Below are positions 35,600 to 44,980 of a DNA stretch of 64,000 nucleotides, in pieces. The notes beneath the pieces were generated by a model. It worked only from the letters and a program-made list of their open reading frames with translations, ran no database searches and was not told the DNA's origin. The position numbers and the translations under genes were made by a program. The DNA is taken from positions 434,001 to 498,000 of the forward strand of contig NZ_QGNA01000003.1 in NCBI RefSeq assembly GCF_003173615.1, in the 5' to 3' direction. Position 1 is the first letter of the stretch; the number at the start of each line of letters is the position of its first letter. Origin of the DNA: Falsiroseomonas bella. Its GTDB lineage: Bacteria; Pseudomonadota; Alphaproteobacteria; Acetobacterales; Acetobacteraceae.

Positions 35600-37345
35600 A
35601 TGAGCGATACGTCCCGCCGCAAGCAGCCCGAGGAGCTGCGCAGCCGCCGCTGGTTCGGCCCGGCCGATTTGCGCAGCTTCGGCCACCGCTCCCGCGCCAT
35701 GCAGATGGGCTACGCACCGGAGGAATGGCAGGGCCGGCCGGTGATCGCGATCGTGAACACCTGGTCCGACCTGCAGCCCTGCCACGTCCACTTCAAGACG
35801 CGCGTGGAGGATGTGAAGCGCGGCATCCTGATGGCCGGCGGCTTCCCGGTCGAACTGCCCGCGCTCAGCCTCTCCGAGAGCTTCGTGAAGCCGACCACGA
35901 TGCTCTACCGCAACATGCTGGCGATGGAGACGGAGGAGCTGCTGCGCAGCCATCCCGTGGACGGCGCCGTGCTCATGGGCGGCTGCGACAAGACCACGCC
36001 GGGCCTGCTGCTCGGCGCGACCAGCATGGACATCCCGGCGATCTTCATCCCCGCCGGCCCGATGCTGCGCGGCAACTGGGGCGGCAAGACACTCGGGTCG
36101 GGATCGGATTCCTGGAAATACTGGGATGAGCTGCGCGCCGGCACGATCACGCAGCAGGACTGGCTGGGCGTGGAAGCAGGCATCGCGCGCAGCTACGGCA
36201 CCTGCATGACCATGGGCACGGCCAGCACCATGACCGCGATCGCGGAGGCCGTCGGCATGGTACTGCCGGGTGGGTCCTCCATCCCCGCCGCGGATTCCGG
36301 CCATATCCGCCTCTGTTCCGAAAGCGGCCGGCGTATCGTGGACATGGTGTGGGACGACGTGACGCCCAGGCGCATCCAGACGCGCGCCGCCTTCCTGAAC
36401 GCGATCAACGTCGCCATGGCGATGGGCTGCTCAACCAACGCAATCATCCACCTCATCGCGATGGCGCGGCGCGCGGGGCATGAGATCGGCCTCGATGATT
36501 TCGAGCGCGCCAGCCGCAAGGTGCCGGTGATCGGGAATGTCCGGCCCTCGGGCAAGACCTACCTCATGGAGGATTTCTACTACGCCGGCGGCATCCGCGG
36601 CCTGATGGCCACGATGGCGGAGCATCTCGACCTGTCCTGCATGACGGTCTCCGGCAGGACCGTGGGCGAGAACATCGCGGGCGCAAAGGTCTACAACGAC
36701 GACGTCATCCGCCCGCTGTCCAATCCGATCTATGGCGAGGGCTCGCTGGCGGTGCTGAAGGGCAACCTGGCGCCCGACGGCTGCGTCATCAAGCCGGCGG
36801 CGATGGACCAGAAGTTCCTGAAGCATGCCGGCCCGGCGGTGGTGTTCGACGACTATCCCAGCATGAAGAAGGCGGTGGACGACGAGAGCTATCCCTTCAC
36901 GCCCGACACGGTGATGGTGCTGCGTAATGCCGGGCCGCAGGGAGGGCCGGGCATGCCGGAATGGGGCATGCTGCCGATGCCGAAGCGCCTGCTGAAGGAA
37001 GGCCATCGCGACATGCTGCGCATGTCGGATGCGCGCATGTCCGGCACCAGCTACGGCGCATGCGTGCTGCACGTGGCGCCGGAAAGCTACATCGGCGGGC
37101 CGCTGGCGCTGCTGCGCACCGGCGACATCGTCGAGATCAACGTGGATGCGCGCAGCATTACCATGCGCGTCGGCGAGGAGGAGCTGGCGCGGCGCCGCGC
37201 GGCCTGGGTGAAGCCCCCTGCCCGCTTCGAGCGCGGCTACGGCTTCGCCTTCACGAAGCACATCCAGCAGGCCAATGAGGGTTGCGACTTCGATTTCCTG
37301 CGCACGGATTTCGGCGCGCCCGTCCCCGAACCCGTGATCTACTGA
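35600..37345 (+). CDS. IlvD/Edd-family dehydratase (sugar-acid type)
   Basis: The ATG at 35600 follows AGAGGCCAAGAG and gives 581 residues. Three cysteines fit an Fe-S cluster: C61 (VNTWSDLQPCHVHF), C129 (LMGGCDKTTPG) and C202 (SYGTCMTMGTAST). The NTWSDLQPCH form is typical of the [2Fe-2S] sugar-acid dehydratases (L-arabinonate, D-xylonate) and less so of IlvD in branched-chain synthesis. It removes water from a 2,3-dihydroxy acid to give a 2-keto acid. The RraA-family gene follows 15 bp later, which could cleave such a keto acid. Exact substrate unknown. Confidence 0.9.
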   Translation: MSDTSRRKQPEELRSRRWFGPADLRSFGHRSRAMQMGYAPEEWQGRPVIAIVNTWSDLQPCHVHFKTRVEDVKRGILMAGGFPVELPALSLSESFVKPTTMLYRNMLAMETEELLRSHPVDGAVLMGGCDKTTPGLLLGATSMDIPAIFIPAGPMLRGNWGGKTLGSGSDSWKYWDELRAGTITQQDWLGVEAGIARSYGTCMTMGTASTMTAIAEAVGMVLPGGSSIPAADSGHIRLCSESGRRIVDMVWDDVTPRRIQTRAAFLNAINVAMAMGCSTNAIIHLIAMARRAGHEIGLDDFERASRKVPVIGNVRPSGKTYLMEDFYYAGGIRGLMATMAEHLDLSCMTVSGRTVGENIAGAKVYNDDVIRPLSNPIYGEGSLAVLKGNLAPDGCVIKPAAMDQKFLKHAGPAVVFDDYPSMKKAVDDESYPFTPDTVMVLRNAGPQGGPGMPEWGMLPMPKRLLKEGHRDMLRMSDARMSGTSYGACVLHVAPESYIGGPLALLRTGDIVEINVDARSITMRVGEEELARRRAAWVKPPARFERGYGFAFTKHIQQANEGCDFDFLRTDFGAPVPEPVIY

Positions 37346-37360
37346 GCGAAGGCGAAGTCG

Positions 37361-38080
37361 ATGCCGCTGAGTGACTCCACCCGCGCGAAGCTGCGCCGGA
37401 TCAGCACCGCCACCATCGCGACCGCGCTGTTCAAGCGCGGCTTCCGCACCCAGATGATCCAGGGCGTGCTGCCGCTGCATCCGGCCGGCGGCGAGAGCAT
37501 GGTCGGGGAAGCCTACACCGTACGCTACATCCCGGCGCGCGAGGACCTGAACACGCTCGAGGTCTTCAGGGACCCCGCGCATCCGCAGCGCAAGGCGATC
37601 GAGGAGTGCCCGCCCGGCGCGGTGCTGGTCTTCGACAGCCGCAAGGATGCCCGCGCGGCCTCGGCCGGCGCGATCCTGGTCGGGCGACTGAAGGCGCGCG
37701 GCGTCGCGGGCGTCGTCACCGATGGCGGCTTCCGCGATTCGGCTGAAATCGCCGCCCTCGGCATCCCCGCCTATCACAGCCGCCCCTCGGCGCCGACCAA
37801 CCTGACGCTGAACCACGCCATCGACCTCAACGTGCCGATCGGCTGCGGTGACGCGCCGGTCTTCCCGGGCGACGTGCTGGTGGGCGATGCCGACGGTGTC
37901 ATCGTGATCCCGGCGCATCTGGCCGAGGAGATCGCCGCCGAGGGCACCGAGATGACCGCCTATGAGGATTTCGTGGCCGAGAAGGTGGCGGAAGGCCGCT
38001 CAATCCGCGGCCTCTATCCCGCGACCGACCCGCGGAGCCTCGAGGAGTTCAAGGCCTGGCGCGCCGAGCGCGGGCGTTGA
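37361..38080 (+). CDS. RraA-family protein (4-hydroxy-4-methyl-2-oxoglutarate / CHA aldolase-like)
   Basis: The product has 239 residues with the RraA/HMG-aldolase fold (PF03737). The family signature GVVTDGGFRDSAEIAALGIPAY contains the Arg-Asp pair that binds substrate and metal in pyruvate aldolases, and GDVLVGDADGVIVIP is the usual C-terminal block. Family aldolases (HMG/CHA aldolase, ProA/LigK/GalC) split 4-hydroxy-2-oxo acids to pyruvate or oxaloacetate. In E. coli the homolog inhibits RNase E, but context here (dehydratase upstream, ligase downstream) favours catabolism. The C-terminal tail is longer than in RraA. The operon continues within 2 bp. Confidence 0.83.
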   Translation: MPLSDSTRAKLRRISTATIATALFKRGFRTQMIQGVLPLHPAGGESMVGEAYTVRYIPAREDLNTLEVFRDPAHPQRKAIEECPPGAVLVFDSRKDARAASAGAILVGRLKARGVAGVVTDGGFRDSAEIAALGIPAYHSRPSAPTNLTLNHAIDLNVPIGCGDAPVFPGDVLVGDADGVIVIPAHLAEEIAAEGTEMTAYEDFVAEKVAEGRSIRGLYPATDPRSLEEFKAWRAERGR

Positions 38081-38082
38081 GC

Positions 38083-39708
38083 ATGGGCGTGGCCGGACCG
38101 CCACCGGACTGGCCGAAGACGACCTACTGGGGCGCGCTGGACCGGGCGGCACGCCTCTGGCCGGATGCCGAGGCCGTGGTCCTTCCCGGCGAGCGCATCA
38201 CCTTCACCGCGCTCCGCACGCTGGTGCTGCGGCGCGCGGCGAATCTGCATCGGCTCGGCCTGCGGCGCGGCGACCACGTCGCGATCTGCATGGGCAATTC
38301 GGTGGAGTGGACGGCGCTGCTGCTCGCCGCCGGCACGCTCGGTGCCGTCGTCGTGCCGGTGAACACCCGGCTGCGCCCGCCCGAGATCGCCTATTGCCTG
38401 CGCCAGTCCGACGCGGCCTTCCTGGTGATGCAGGACAGGCTGCTCAAGGTGGATTTCGTTGCGATGCTGCGCGGCATCGAGCCGGCGGTGGACAGCGCCC
38501 TGCCCGGCGCGGCGCTGCCGCGCTTGCGCCGGCTGCTGGTGCTCGGCGCTAACCTGCCCCGCGCGGCGCTGCCGCATGCCGAGCTCGACCGCGATCCCGA
38601 TGCCGGCTTCGACCCGGAGAGCCTTGGCGTGCAGCCGGAGGACGCGGTGCTGATCCAGTACACCTCCGGCACCACCTCCGCGCCGAAGGGCGCGATGCTG
38701 TCGCATGACAGCATGCTGCGCGACGCTTTCCATGTCGGGCAGCGGCTCGGGCTGCGGCCGGGCGACCGCTATTTCAGCCAGCGACCGCTGTTCCATGTGG
38801 CGGGCGTCACCCTCTCCTTCCTCGCCGCGCTGACCGCCGGCGCGACCTACGTCACCACGCCGACCTTCGATGCCGCGCTCGCGCTGCGCATGCTGCAGGC
38901 GGAGTGCTGCACGCATATCTGCGGCAACGACACGATGTTCCTCATGATGCTGGGCGAGCCGCGCCCGCCCGAGGAACGCATCGCGCTGCGCGGCGGCTGG
39001 GCCGCGGCGACGGGCCTTGTCATGCGCCAGGCGCAGGAACGTTTCGGGATGCCCGGCATCTGCTGCGCCTATGGCCAGTCCGAGGCCTCGCCCAACGTGG
39101 CGATGGGCCCCTTCGACGACGACCCCGCGAAGCGCCTGGAAGGCTATGCCTTCCCCCTGCCCGGCCTCGAGGTCCGCATCCGCCACCCGGAGGAAGCGCG
39201 CGACTGCGCGCCCGGCGAGCTCGGCGAGATCCTCGTGCGCGGCTGGGCGCTGATGAAGGGCTATTACAACATGCCCGAGCAGACTGCCCGCGCGATCGAT
39301 GCGGAAGGCTGGCTCCACACCGGCGACCTCGGCGTGATGGACGAGGACGGGCGCCTGCGCTTCTCCGGCCGCGCCAAGGAGCTGATCCGGGTGGGCGGTG
39401 AGAATGTCGCGCCGGCCGAGGTGGAGGATGTGCTGCACGCGCATCCCGCCGTGGTGCAGGCGCAGGTGGTCGGCGTGCCCGATCCGCGCCTGGTCGAGGT
39501 GCCCGCCGCCTATGTGATCCTGCGCGCGCCCGGCGCCGCGACGCCCGACGACCTGCTCGCCTGGTGCCGCGAACGCCTGGCCGGCTTCCGCGTGCCGCGC
39601 CACCTGCGCATCGTGGACAGCTTCGAGCATATCGGCATGACGGCCAGCGCGAAGGTGCAGAAGAACAAGCTGCGCGACTTCGCGCTGACCGATCTCGGCC
39701 TTGGCTGA
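38083..39708 (+). CDS. AMP-forming acyl-CoA synthetase (ANL superfamily)
   Basis: From ATG 38083 the product has 541 residues; a TTG at 38077 overlapping the previous stop is an alternative. The ATP loop is IQYTSGTTSAPKGAMLSH, the adenine-binding motif CCAYGQSEASP, then GWLHTGDLGVMDEDGRLRF, RAKELIRVGGENVAP, and a C-terminal lysine near ASAKVQKNKLRD. It activates a carboxylic acid to its CoA ester via an acyl-adenylate. Similarity is to medium/long-chain or aryl-acid ligases; the acid cannot be read off. It sits in front of a CoA-transferase, so the operon has two activation routes. Confidence 0.9.
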   Translation: MGVAGPPPDWPKTTYWGALDRAARLWPDAEAVVLPGERITFTALRTLVLRRAANLHRLGLRRGDHVAICMGNSVEWTALLLAAGTLGAVVVPVNTRLRPPEIAYCLRQSDAAFLVMQDRLLKVDFVAMLRGIEPAVDSALPGAALPRLRRLLVLGANLPRAALPHAELDRDPDAGFDPESLGVQPEDAVLIQYTSGTTSAPKGAMLSHDSMLRDAFHVGQRLGLRPGDRYFSQRPLFHVAGVTLSFLAALTAGATYVTTPTFDAALALRMLQAECCTHICGNDTMFLMMLGEPRPPEERIALRGGWAAATGLVMRQAQERFGMPGICCAYGQSEASPNVAMGPFDDDPAKRLEGYAFPLPGLEVRIRHPEEARDCAPGELGEILVRGWALMKGYYNMPEQTARAIDAEGWLHTGDLGVMDEDGRLRFSGRAKELIRVGGENVAPAEVEDVLHAHPAVVQAQVVGVPDPRLVEVPAAYVILRAPGAATPDDLLAWCRERLAGFRVPRHLRIVDSFEHIGMTASAKVQKNKLRDFALTDLGLG

Positions 39709-39726
39709 CGCGCAGGGAACACCGGC

Positions 39727-40911
39727 ATGAAGCCGCTGGAAGGCATCACCGTCCTCGATCTCGCCCGCGTGCTGGCCGCGCCCTATGCGACCATGCTGCT
39801 GGCCGAGATGGGCGCCGAGGTGATCAAGGTGGAGCAGCCCGGCACCGGCGACGAGATCCGCTTCTACGAGCCAATGATCCAGGGCGAGAGCGCCTATGGC
39901 TTCACCGCCAACCGCAGCAAGAAATCCATCACGGCCAATCTGCGCAACGCGAAGGCGCAGCAGCTGGTGCGCGACCTCGCCGCCGGCGCCGATGTCGTGG
40001 TGGAGAACTTCACGGTCGGCACGCTGAAGCGCTACGGGCTCGACTACGCCAGCATCGCGCGGGTCAATCCGCGCATCGTCTATCTCTCCGTCACAGGCTT
40101 CGGCCAGGACGGGCCTTATGCGAAGCGCCGCGGCTACGACACGGTGTTCCAGGCGATGACGGGCATGCTGTCGCTGACCGGGGAGCAGGGCGGCGCACCC
40201 TGCAAGGCGGGGCTGCCGGTGGCCGACCTGTCCTCCGGCCTGTGGTCGGCGATCGCGGTGCTCGCGGCGCTGATGGGCCGCAACGCGACGGGCCGCGGCA
40301 CGCATATCGACTTCTCGATGTTCGACGGCCAGGTCAGCTTGCTCACCATCGCCGCCGCGCGTTGGTTCGCCCTCGGCGAGGTCCCCGGGCGCATGGGCAC
40401 GGAACATCCGGGCCGCGTGCCTTCGGCCGCCTTCGCGACCGCCGACGGCGGCCATGTGCAGATCACCTGCAACGAGCCGCATTGGGCGCCGCTGTGCAGG
40501 CTGCTCGGCCTCTCCGACTGGGGCGCCGATCCGCGCGTGGCGACGAATGCCGCGCGGCTCGAGAACCGCGCCGAGGTGATGCAGCGCCTGTCGGAGGCCA
40601 TCCGCGGCTGGACGCGCGATGCCTTCGTCGAGGCCTGCGTCGCCGCCGGCGTGCCGGCCGGCCCGGTGCTGGATGTGCGGGAGGTGGTGGAGGACCCGCA
40701 TGTGAAGGCGCGCGGCATGGTCTCGGCCTTCGCGCATCCCAAGCTGGGAGAATTCCCGGCGCTGCCGGTGCCCTTCCGCTTCTCGGGCTACGACCGGCTG
40801 GAGGTGACGCGGCCGCCGATGCTGGGCGAGCACACGGAGCAGGTGCTGCGCGAGCGGCTGGGGCTGGACGCGGCGGCGATCGCCGCGTTGCGCGCGGAAG
40901 GAGCGATCTGA
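39727..40911 (+). CDS. CaiB/BaiF family III CoA-transferase
   Basis: The product has 394 residues: GITVLDLARVLAAPYATMLL, GAEVIKVEQPGTGDEIRFYE, ANRSKKSITANLRNAKAQ and VTGFGQDGPYAKRRGYDTVFQ. The catalytic Asp is in GLPVADLSSGLWSAIA. It is the third family III CoA-transferase of the block. It follows the acyl-CoA ligase by 18 bp and overlaps the enoyl-CoA hydratase start by one base (TGATG). Likely role: CoA transfer onto the pathway acid or recycling CoA from an end product. Confidence 0.9.
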   Translation: MKPLEGITVLDLARVLAAPYATMLLAEMGAEVIKVEQPGTGDEIRFYEPMIQGESAYGFTANRSKKSITANLRNAKAQQLVRDLAAGADVVVENFTVGTLKRYGLDYASIARVNPRIVYLSVTGFGQDGPYAKRRGYDTVFQAMTGMLSLTGEQGGAPCKAGLPVADLSSGLWSAIAVLAALMGRNATGRGTHIDFSMFDGQVSLLTIAAARWFALGEVPGRMGTEHPGRVPSAAFATADGGHVQITCNEPHWAPLCRLLGLSDWGADPRVATNAARLENRAEVMQRLSEAIRGWTRDAFVEACVAAGVPAGPVLDVREVVEDPHVKARGMVSAFAHPKLGEFPALPVPFRFSGYDRLEVTRPPMLGEHTEQVLRERLGLDAAAIAALRAEGAI

Positions 40912-41675
40912 TGGGCAGCCAGTTCGAGACGGTGCTGTGCGAAGCCTTGGACGGTGTCGGCACGATCACGCTGAACCGGCCCGACCAGCGCAACGCGCTC
41001 AACCTGCAGATGGCGCTCGACCTCCACGCCGCGGTGAAGGCGCTGGAAGCGGATGGCTCGGTGCGCGTGATCCTGGTGCGCGGCGCCGGCCCGACCTTCT
41101 GCGCCGGCGCCGACATGAAGGAGCGTGCGGGCGTGACGGAGGAATGGCTGCGCAACCGCCGCCTCGCCGCCTTCGCCGCCTATGACGCCATCCAGTATTG
41201 CCCGAAGCCCTGCATCGCGGTGGGGCACGGGCCGATCATCGGCTCGGGCTGCGAGATCGCGACCGCCTGCGACTTCATCCTCGCCTCCTCCCGCGTCTCC
41301 TTCCGGTACCCGGAGGCGGTGCGCGGCTCCGTCGGTGCCACGCAGCGCCTGCCGCGCATCGTGGGCAAGGCGCTGGCGAAGGAGCTGCTCTTCACCGGCC
41401 GGGTGATGGGCGCGGAGGAGGCGCTGCGCGTCGGCCTGATGAACCGCGTCGTCGCGCCGGAAGACCTAGAGGCGGCGGTGAAGGAGACGGTGGGCATGAT
41501 CCTGCAGGCCTTCCCGCTCTCCGTGCAACTCGCGAAGCGCTGCATCGATGTCGGCATGGAAAGCGACCTGCGCACGGGCCAGGCCTATGAGATGCTGGCC
41601 ATCGACCGGTGCCTCGCGGATGGCGAATGGCGCCGGGGCGCGGCGGCCTTCACCGCGGGCAAGCCGCCGCGCTGA
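40911..41675 (+). CDS. Enoyl-CoA hydratase (both catalytic Glu present)
   Basis: The product has 254 residues of the crotonase family: GTITLNRPDQRNALNLQM, ILVRGAGPTFCAGADMKER and GHGPIIGSGCEIATACDFIL. Both catalytic glutamates are in place, E115 (GSGCEIA) and E135 (RYPEAVRG), so hydration of a 2-enoyl-CoA is likely. This contrasts with the paralog at 27522. It is the last gene of the plus-strand operon that starts at 33540 and converges with the ABC-type gene 16 bp further on. Confidence 0.9.
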   Translation: MGSQFETVLCEALDGVGTITLNRPDQRNALNLQMALDLHAAVKALEADGSVRVILVRGAGPTFCAGADMKERAGVTEEWLRNRRLAAFAAYDAIQYCPKPCIAVGHGPIIGSGCEIATACDFILASSRVSFRYPEAVRGSVGATQRLPRIVGKALAKELLFTGRVMGAEEALRVGLMNRVVAPEDLEAAVKETVGMILQAFPLSVQLAKRCIDVGMESDLRTGQAYEMLAIDRCLADGEWRRGAAAFTAGKPPR

Positions 41676-41691
41676 ACCGGCGCGCCGCGGC

Positions 41692-43476
41692 TCAGGCTGC
41701 TGCGGGGAGCGTGATGCGCCGCTGGTAGAGCCCCTCGGCGATCGGCCGATGGGCGATGGAGATGATCGCCGCATCCGGCAGGTGCTGAGCCAGCGCCGCG
41801 AGCAAGCGTGCCTCCTCCGCCGCGCCCAGCGCGCTTGTCGCGTCATGCATCATGATCCAGCCCGGCCGCTGCACCAGGCACCGCGCGAATTGCAGGCGCT
41901 GCTGTTCCTCGAGTCCCAGCTCCTCCTCCCAGTCCGCCACGGCGTCCAGCATCGGGACGAGATGCGCGACGCCGGTTGCGAGCATTGCCGCCTTCAGCGC
42001 CTCGTCGGCCACGTCGCCGACGGCCTGGGGTTCGAGCACGGCCTCGCGCAGCGGCGCGCGTGGCAGGAAGGGCCGCTCGCCCATGAAGAAGGGCGCGGAG
42101 TGCTCCGGCAGCTCGATGCGCCCGGCCCCCCAGCTGGACAGCCCCGCCACCGCGCGGAAAAGGGCGGCGGCGACCTGCGGCGGCGCTTCCAGCAGCACGC
42201 GCTCGCCCGGGCGGATCACCGTGTCGAAGCGGGACAGCAGCACCTCCCCGGCCGAGCCCAGCAGCGTCACCGCGCGGAAGGCGAGTTCCGGCCCCTTCTC
42301 CGCAGCCCGCAGGACGCGGCCCGGCCCGGCGGCCGAGGCCTCGCCCGGCAGGTCGCAGACCGCCTCGTGCAGCGCCAGCACGCGCTCGGCCGAAGCCTCC
42401 CACTGCGCGATGGTCGGGTAGTTGTCCGAGAGCCAGAGCAGCGCGCCCACGACCTGGCCGAAGGCGATGGTGAGCTGCATCAGGGTGCCGAGGCTGATCT
42501 CGCCCGCCAGGTAGCTTGGCGCGAGGATCAGCATGGGCAGGCCCGCGGTCAGCAGGCCGAACCCGGAAGAGAGGAAAGACAGATTGCGGAACGAGCCGGT
42601 CTGGACGTTCCAGCTGGCCTGCACGCGCGCAAAGGCCCCGGCGAGGCGCCGGCGCTCGCCCGGCTCCGCACCGGTCAGCGCGATCACCGGCGAGTGCGAA
42701 AGCGCGGCGAGCAGGCTCGCACGGAAATCGGCCTCGGCCGCCTGGCGGCGATCCGTCGCGCGCACCAGCGGGCGGCCGACAAAGATCGCCAGGGCGGCGC
42801 CCAGGAACGCATAGACCAGCGCGATCCAGACCATGTAGCCCGGTATCGCGACCTCGACGCGGCCGATGGCCAGCCGCGCCGTACCGGAGTGGATCCAGAG
42901 CATTCCGACGAAGGCGACGAACTGCAGCGTCGCGGCGAGTAGCGAGGCGAGGAAGTCCACCCCCATCTCGCAGACCACGCGCGCATCCTCCGCGATGCGG
43001 CCATCCTCGTTGTCGTGGCTGCCTTCCATGTTGCGCAGCCGGTAATGGCGCCCGGCATCCATCCAGGCGCCGGTGAGCATCAGCGTGAGATGGCGCCGTA
43101 GCGCAATGACCAGGCGGCGCTTGGCGACGAGCGCGGCCGTGACAACCGCCATCCAGCCCAGGACGATGGCGAGGAAGATCCACGCCTGGCGCAACAGCTC
43201 CGGCGCCGAGCGTCGCTCCAGCGCGTCGAAGAAATCGGCGTTCCAGGTGGTGATTCGCAGGTTGACCAGAAGCTGCCCGACGACGGTCAGGACCACGGCG
43301 CCGACCAGGCCGAGGAAGGCCCAGCGCCCGGCGCCGCGCGCCGCCCCGGCGAGCAGCCGCAGCATGCGCATCGCCGGCGCGCCGGGATGCGGCCGGGCGA
43401 GATAGCGCGCGCGGAGCGCCGCATGCGCCCCGATGCGCTCCTGCAGGGCGGACGGCGCATCGGGGACGAGCGTCAT
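41692..43476 (-). CDS. SbmA/YddA-type ABC transporter protein with degenerate (probably ATPase-dead) nucleotide-binding domain
   Basis: From ATG 43476 the product has 594 residues; an upstream ATG at 43551 would add a basic, non-conserved 25 residues. Residues about 40-345 are the ABC_membrane_2/SbmA-BacA-like transmembrane part (ITTWNADFFDALERRS is characteristic, then five or six helices). Residues about 400-594 align along their length with the family's ATPase domain, but its motifs are lost. Walker A is EAPPQVAAALF (Lys position is Ala436), the Q-loop Gln is Glu467, the signature LSxGE is LGLEE, and Walker B Asp-Glu is His544-Asp545 (MMHDATSAL). Only the H-switch H576 (IAHRP) and the TSAL D-loop remain. 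The long open frame argues for selection. Substrate unknown. Confidence 0.82.
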   Translation of the reverse strand: MTLVPDAPSALQERIGAHAALRARYLARPHPGAPAMRMLRLLAGAARGAGRWAFLGLVGAVVLTVVGQLLVNLRITTWNADFFDALERRSAPELLRQAWIFLAIVLGWMAVVTAALVAKRRLVIALRRHLTLMLTGAWMDAGRHYRLRNMEGSHDNEDGRIAEDARVVCEMGVDFLASLLAATLQFVAFVGMLWIHSGTARLAIGRVEVAIPGYMVWIALVYAFLGAALAIFVGRPLVRATDRRQAAEADFRASLLAALSHSPVIALTGAEPGERRRLAGAFARVQASWNVQTGSFRNLSFLSSGFGLLTAGLPMLILAPSYLAGEISLGTLMQLTIAFGQVVGALLWLSDNYPTIAQWEASAERVLALHEAVCDLPGEASAAGPGRVLRAAEKGPELAFRAVTLLGSAGEVLLSRFDTVIRPGERVLLEAPPQVAAALFRAVAGLSSWGAGRIELPEHSAPFFMGERPFLPRAPLREAVLEPQAVGDVADEALKAAMLATGVAHLVPMLDAVADWEEELGLEEQQRLQFARCLVQRPGWIMMHDATSALGAAEEARLLAALAQHLPDAAIISIAHRPIAEGLYQRRITLPAAA

Positions 43477-43731
43477 GGACGGCCCGGCCCCGCCGGCACG
43501 GCGCCGATGCAAAAGGACGGGATCGCGACGGCGACACAGGCAGGGCAGCACTGCGTCGGCCGGTTCGTCATGGCCGGGAGGGCTGAGCTGTCGACGCGGT
43601 GAATGGCAGGAAGCAGCCCGGGACGGCGGCGGGCGGAAGAAGCAGGCGGGAAGATAACTTCACCACCGATGGAATTCTCCGGGCGAAGCGCCCATCCATC
43701 CTTGCAGCCGTCGCGCGGCGGCGCGCATCCC

Positions 43732-43808
43732 TGGCGGACCCGAGAGGATTCGAACCCCTAACCCCCAGATCCGTAGTCTGGTGCTCTATCCAATTGAGCT
43801 ACGGGTCC
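43732..43808 (-). tRNA. tRNA-Arg(ACG)
   Basis: Read on the minus strand, the 77-nt cloverleaf has acceptor arms GGACCCG / CGGGTCC, a D-arm AGCTC-AATTGGATA-GAGC, an anticodon stem CCAGA / TCTGG around loop CTACGGA (anticodon ACG), a T-arm with GTTCGAATC, and an encoded CCA. The ACG anticodon, read as ICG after TadA editing, decodes CGU/CGC/CGA arginine. It lies just after leuB and its terminator-like hairpin. The 255 bp from here to the ABC-type gene (43477-43731) show nothing recognisable. Confidence 0.95.
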
Positions 43809-43836
43809 TGCCGGGAACGGCGATGTAGCGGGGCCG

Positions 43837-43859
43837 GCCCGGGGGCGCAACCCCCGGGC
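43837..43859 (-). terminator. Hairpin after leuB
   Basis: A perfect 9-bp stem GCCCGGGGG / CCCCCGGGC closes a 5-nt loop 7 bp beyond the leuB stop. It probably ends the leuC-leuD-leuB transcript ahead of tRNA-Arg. No T-run follows. Confidence 0.55.
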
Positions 43860-43866
43860 GGCGACT

Positions 43867-44979
43867 TCATGCTGCGAGCTTGTCGAGTTCCCGCAGCACC
43901 GCCTCGCCCATCACGCTGGTGCCGATGCGCGCCATGCCGGGCGCCATGATGTCCGCCGTGCGCAGGCCGCCGGCCAGCACCTTCTCGATCGCCTGCTCGA
44001 TCAGCACAGCCTCCTCCTCCATGCCGAAGGAGATCTTCAGCAGCATGGCGAAGGACAGGATCTGCGCCGACGGATTCGCGATGCCCTTGCCGGCGATGTC
44101 CGGCGCCGAGCCGTGGATCGGCTCGTAGAGCGCGTGGCGCTTGCCCGTGGGCTGGACTTCGCCGAGCGTCGCCGAGGGCAGCATGCCGAGCGAGCCGGTC
44201 AGCGCCGCCGCCAGGTCGGACAGCACGTCGCCGAACAGGTTGTCGGCCAGGATGACGTCGAACTGCTTGGGCCGGCTGGCGAGCTGCATCGCGCAGTTGT
44301 CGGCGTACATGTGCTCGAGCTCGACATCCGCGAATTCGGCCTTGTGGACCTCGCCCACCACGGCGCGCCAGAGGCGGCCCGACTGCATGACATTCGCCTT
44401 GTCGACGCTGGTCACCTTGTTCCGGCGCTGGCGCGCCAGCTCGAAGGCCACGCGCGCGACGCGTGCGATCTCGTCCTCATGGTAGAGCTGCGTGTCCACG
44501 CCGGTCCGCTTGCCGTCGGCGCCCGTGGTCACGCCGCGCGGCTCGCCGAAATAGACGCCGCTGGTCGTCTCGCGGACGATCATGATGTTGAGGCCGCGCA
44601 CCAGGTCGTGCTTCAGGGCCGAGGCGTCCAGCAGCGGGTCCAGCACCACCGCCGGGCGCAGATTCGCGAAGAGGCCGAGATCCTTGCGCAGGCGCAGGAT
44701 GCCGAGTTCCGGCCGCTTGTCGAAGGGCAGGCTGTCCCATTTGGGTCCGCCGACCGAGCCGAACAGCACGGCATCGGCAGCCTTCGCGGCCTCCACCGTC
44801 TCGTCCGGGCAGGCGGAGCCGGTGGTGTCGAGCGCGATGCCGCCGACGAGCCCTTCCTCGATCTCGAAGGTGATGGCGCGGCGGCGCTCCAGCCATTCGA
44901 TGATCCGGCGCGTCTCGCGCACGACCTCCGGGCCGATACCGTCGCCCGGCAGGATGAGGAGCTTCTTGTTCGCAGGCAT
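43867..44979 (-). CDS. leuB: 3-Isopropylmalate dehydrogenase
   Basis: The product has 370 residues, standard for LeuB. It starts [20 protein letters not shown], carries the metal/NAD site [21 protein letters not shown], and has SVGGPKWDS and [15 protein letters not shown]. It oxidises and decarboxylates (2R,3S)-3-isopropylmalate to 4-methyl-2-oxopentanoate with NAD in leucine synthesis. It lies 1 bp after leuD in the leuC-leuD-leuB operon; leuA is not in the window. A stable hairpin follows the stop. Confidence 0.97.
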   Translation of the reverse strand: MPANKKLLILPGDGIGPEVVRETRRIIEWLERRRAITFEIEEGLVGGIALDTTGSACPDETVEAAKAADAVLFGSVGGPKWDSLPFDKRPELGILRLRKDLGLFANLRPAVVLDPLLDASALKHDLVRGLNIMIVRETTSGVYFGEPRGVTTGADGKRTGVDTQLYHEDEIARVARVAFELARQRRNKVTSVDKANVMQSGRLWRAVVGEVHKAEFADVELEHMYADNCAMQLASRPKQFDVILADNLFGDVLSDLAAALTGSLGMLPSATLGEVQPTGKRHALYEPIHGSAPDIAGKGIANPSAQILSFAMLLKISFGMEEEAVLIEQAIEKVLAGGLRTADIMAPGMARIGTSVMGEAVLRELDKLAA

Positions 44980-44980
44980 C

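Noticed and set aside
41692-43551. Longer start of the ABC-type gene at 43551
   Set aside because: The added 25 residues are Cys/Arg-rich with no ribosome-binding site; the ATG at 43476 begins the part that looks like the family.
43477-43731. Small ORFs in the gap between the ABC-type gene and tRNA-Arg
   Set aside because: Short frames there are Arg-rich, lack ribosome-binding sites and overlap the tRNA or each other.
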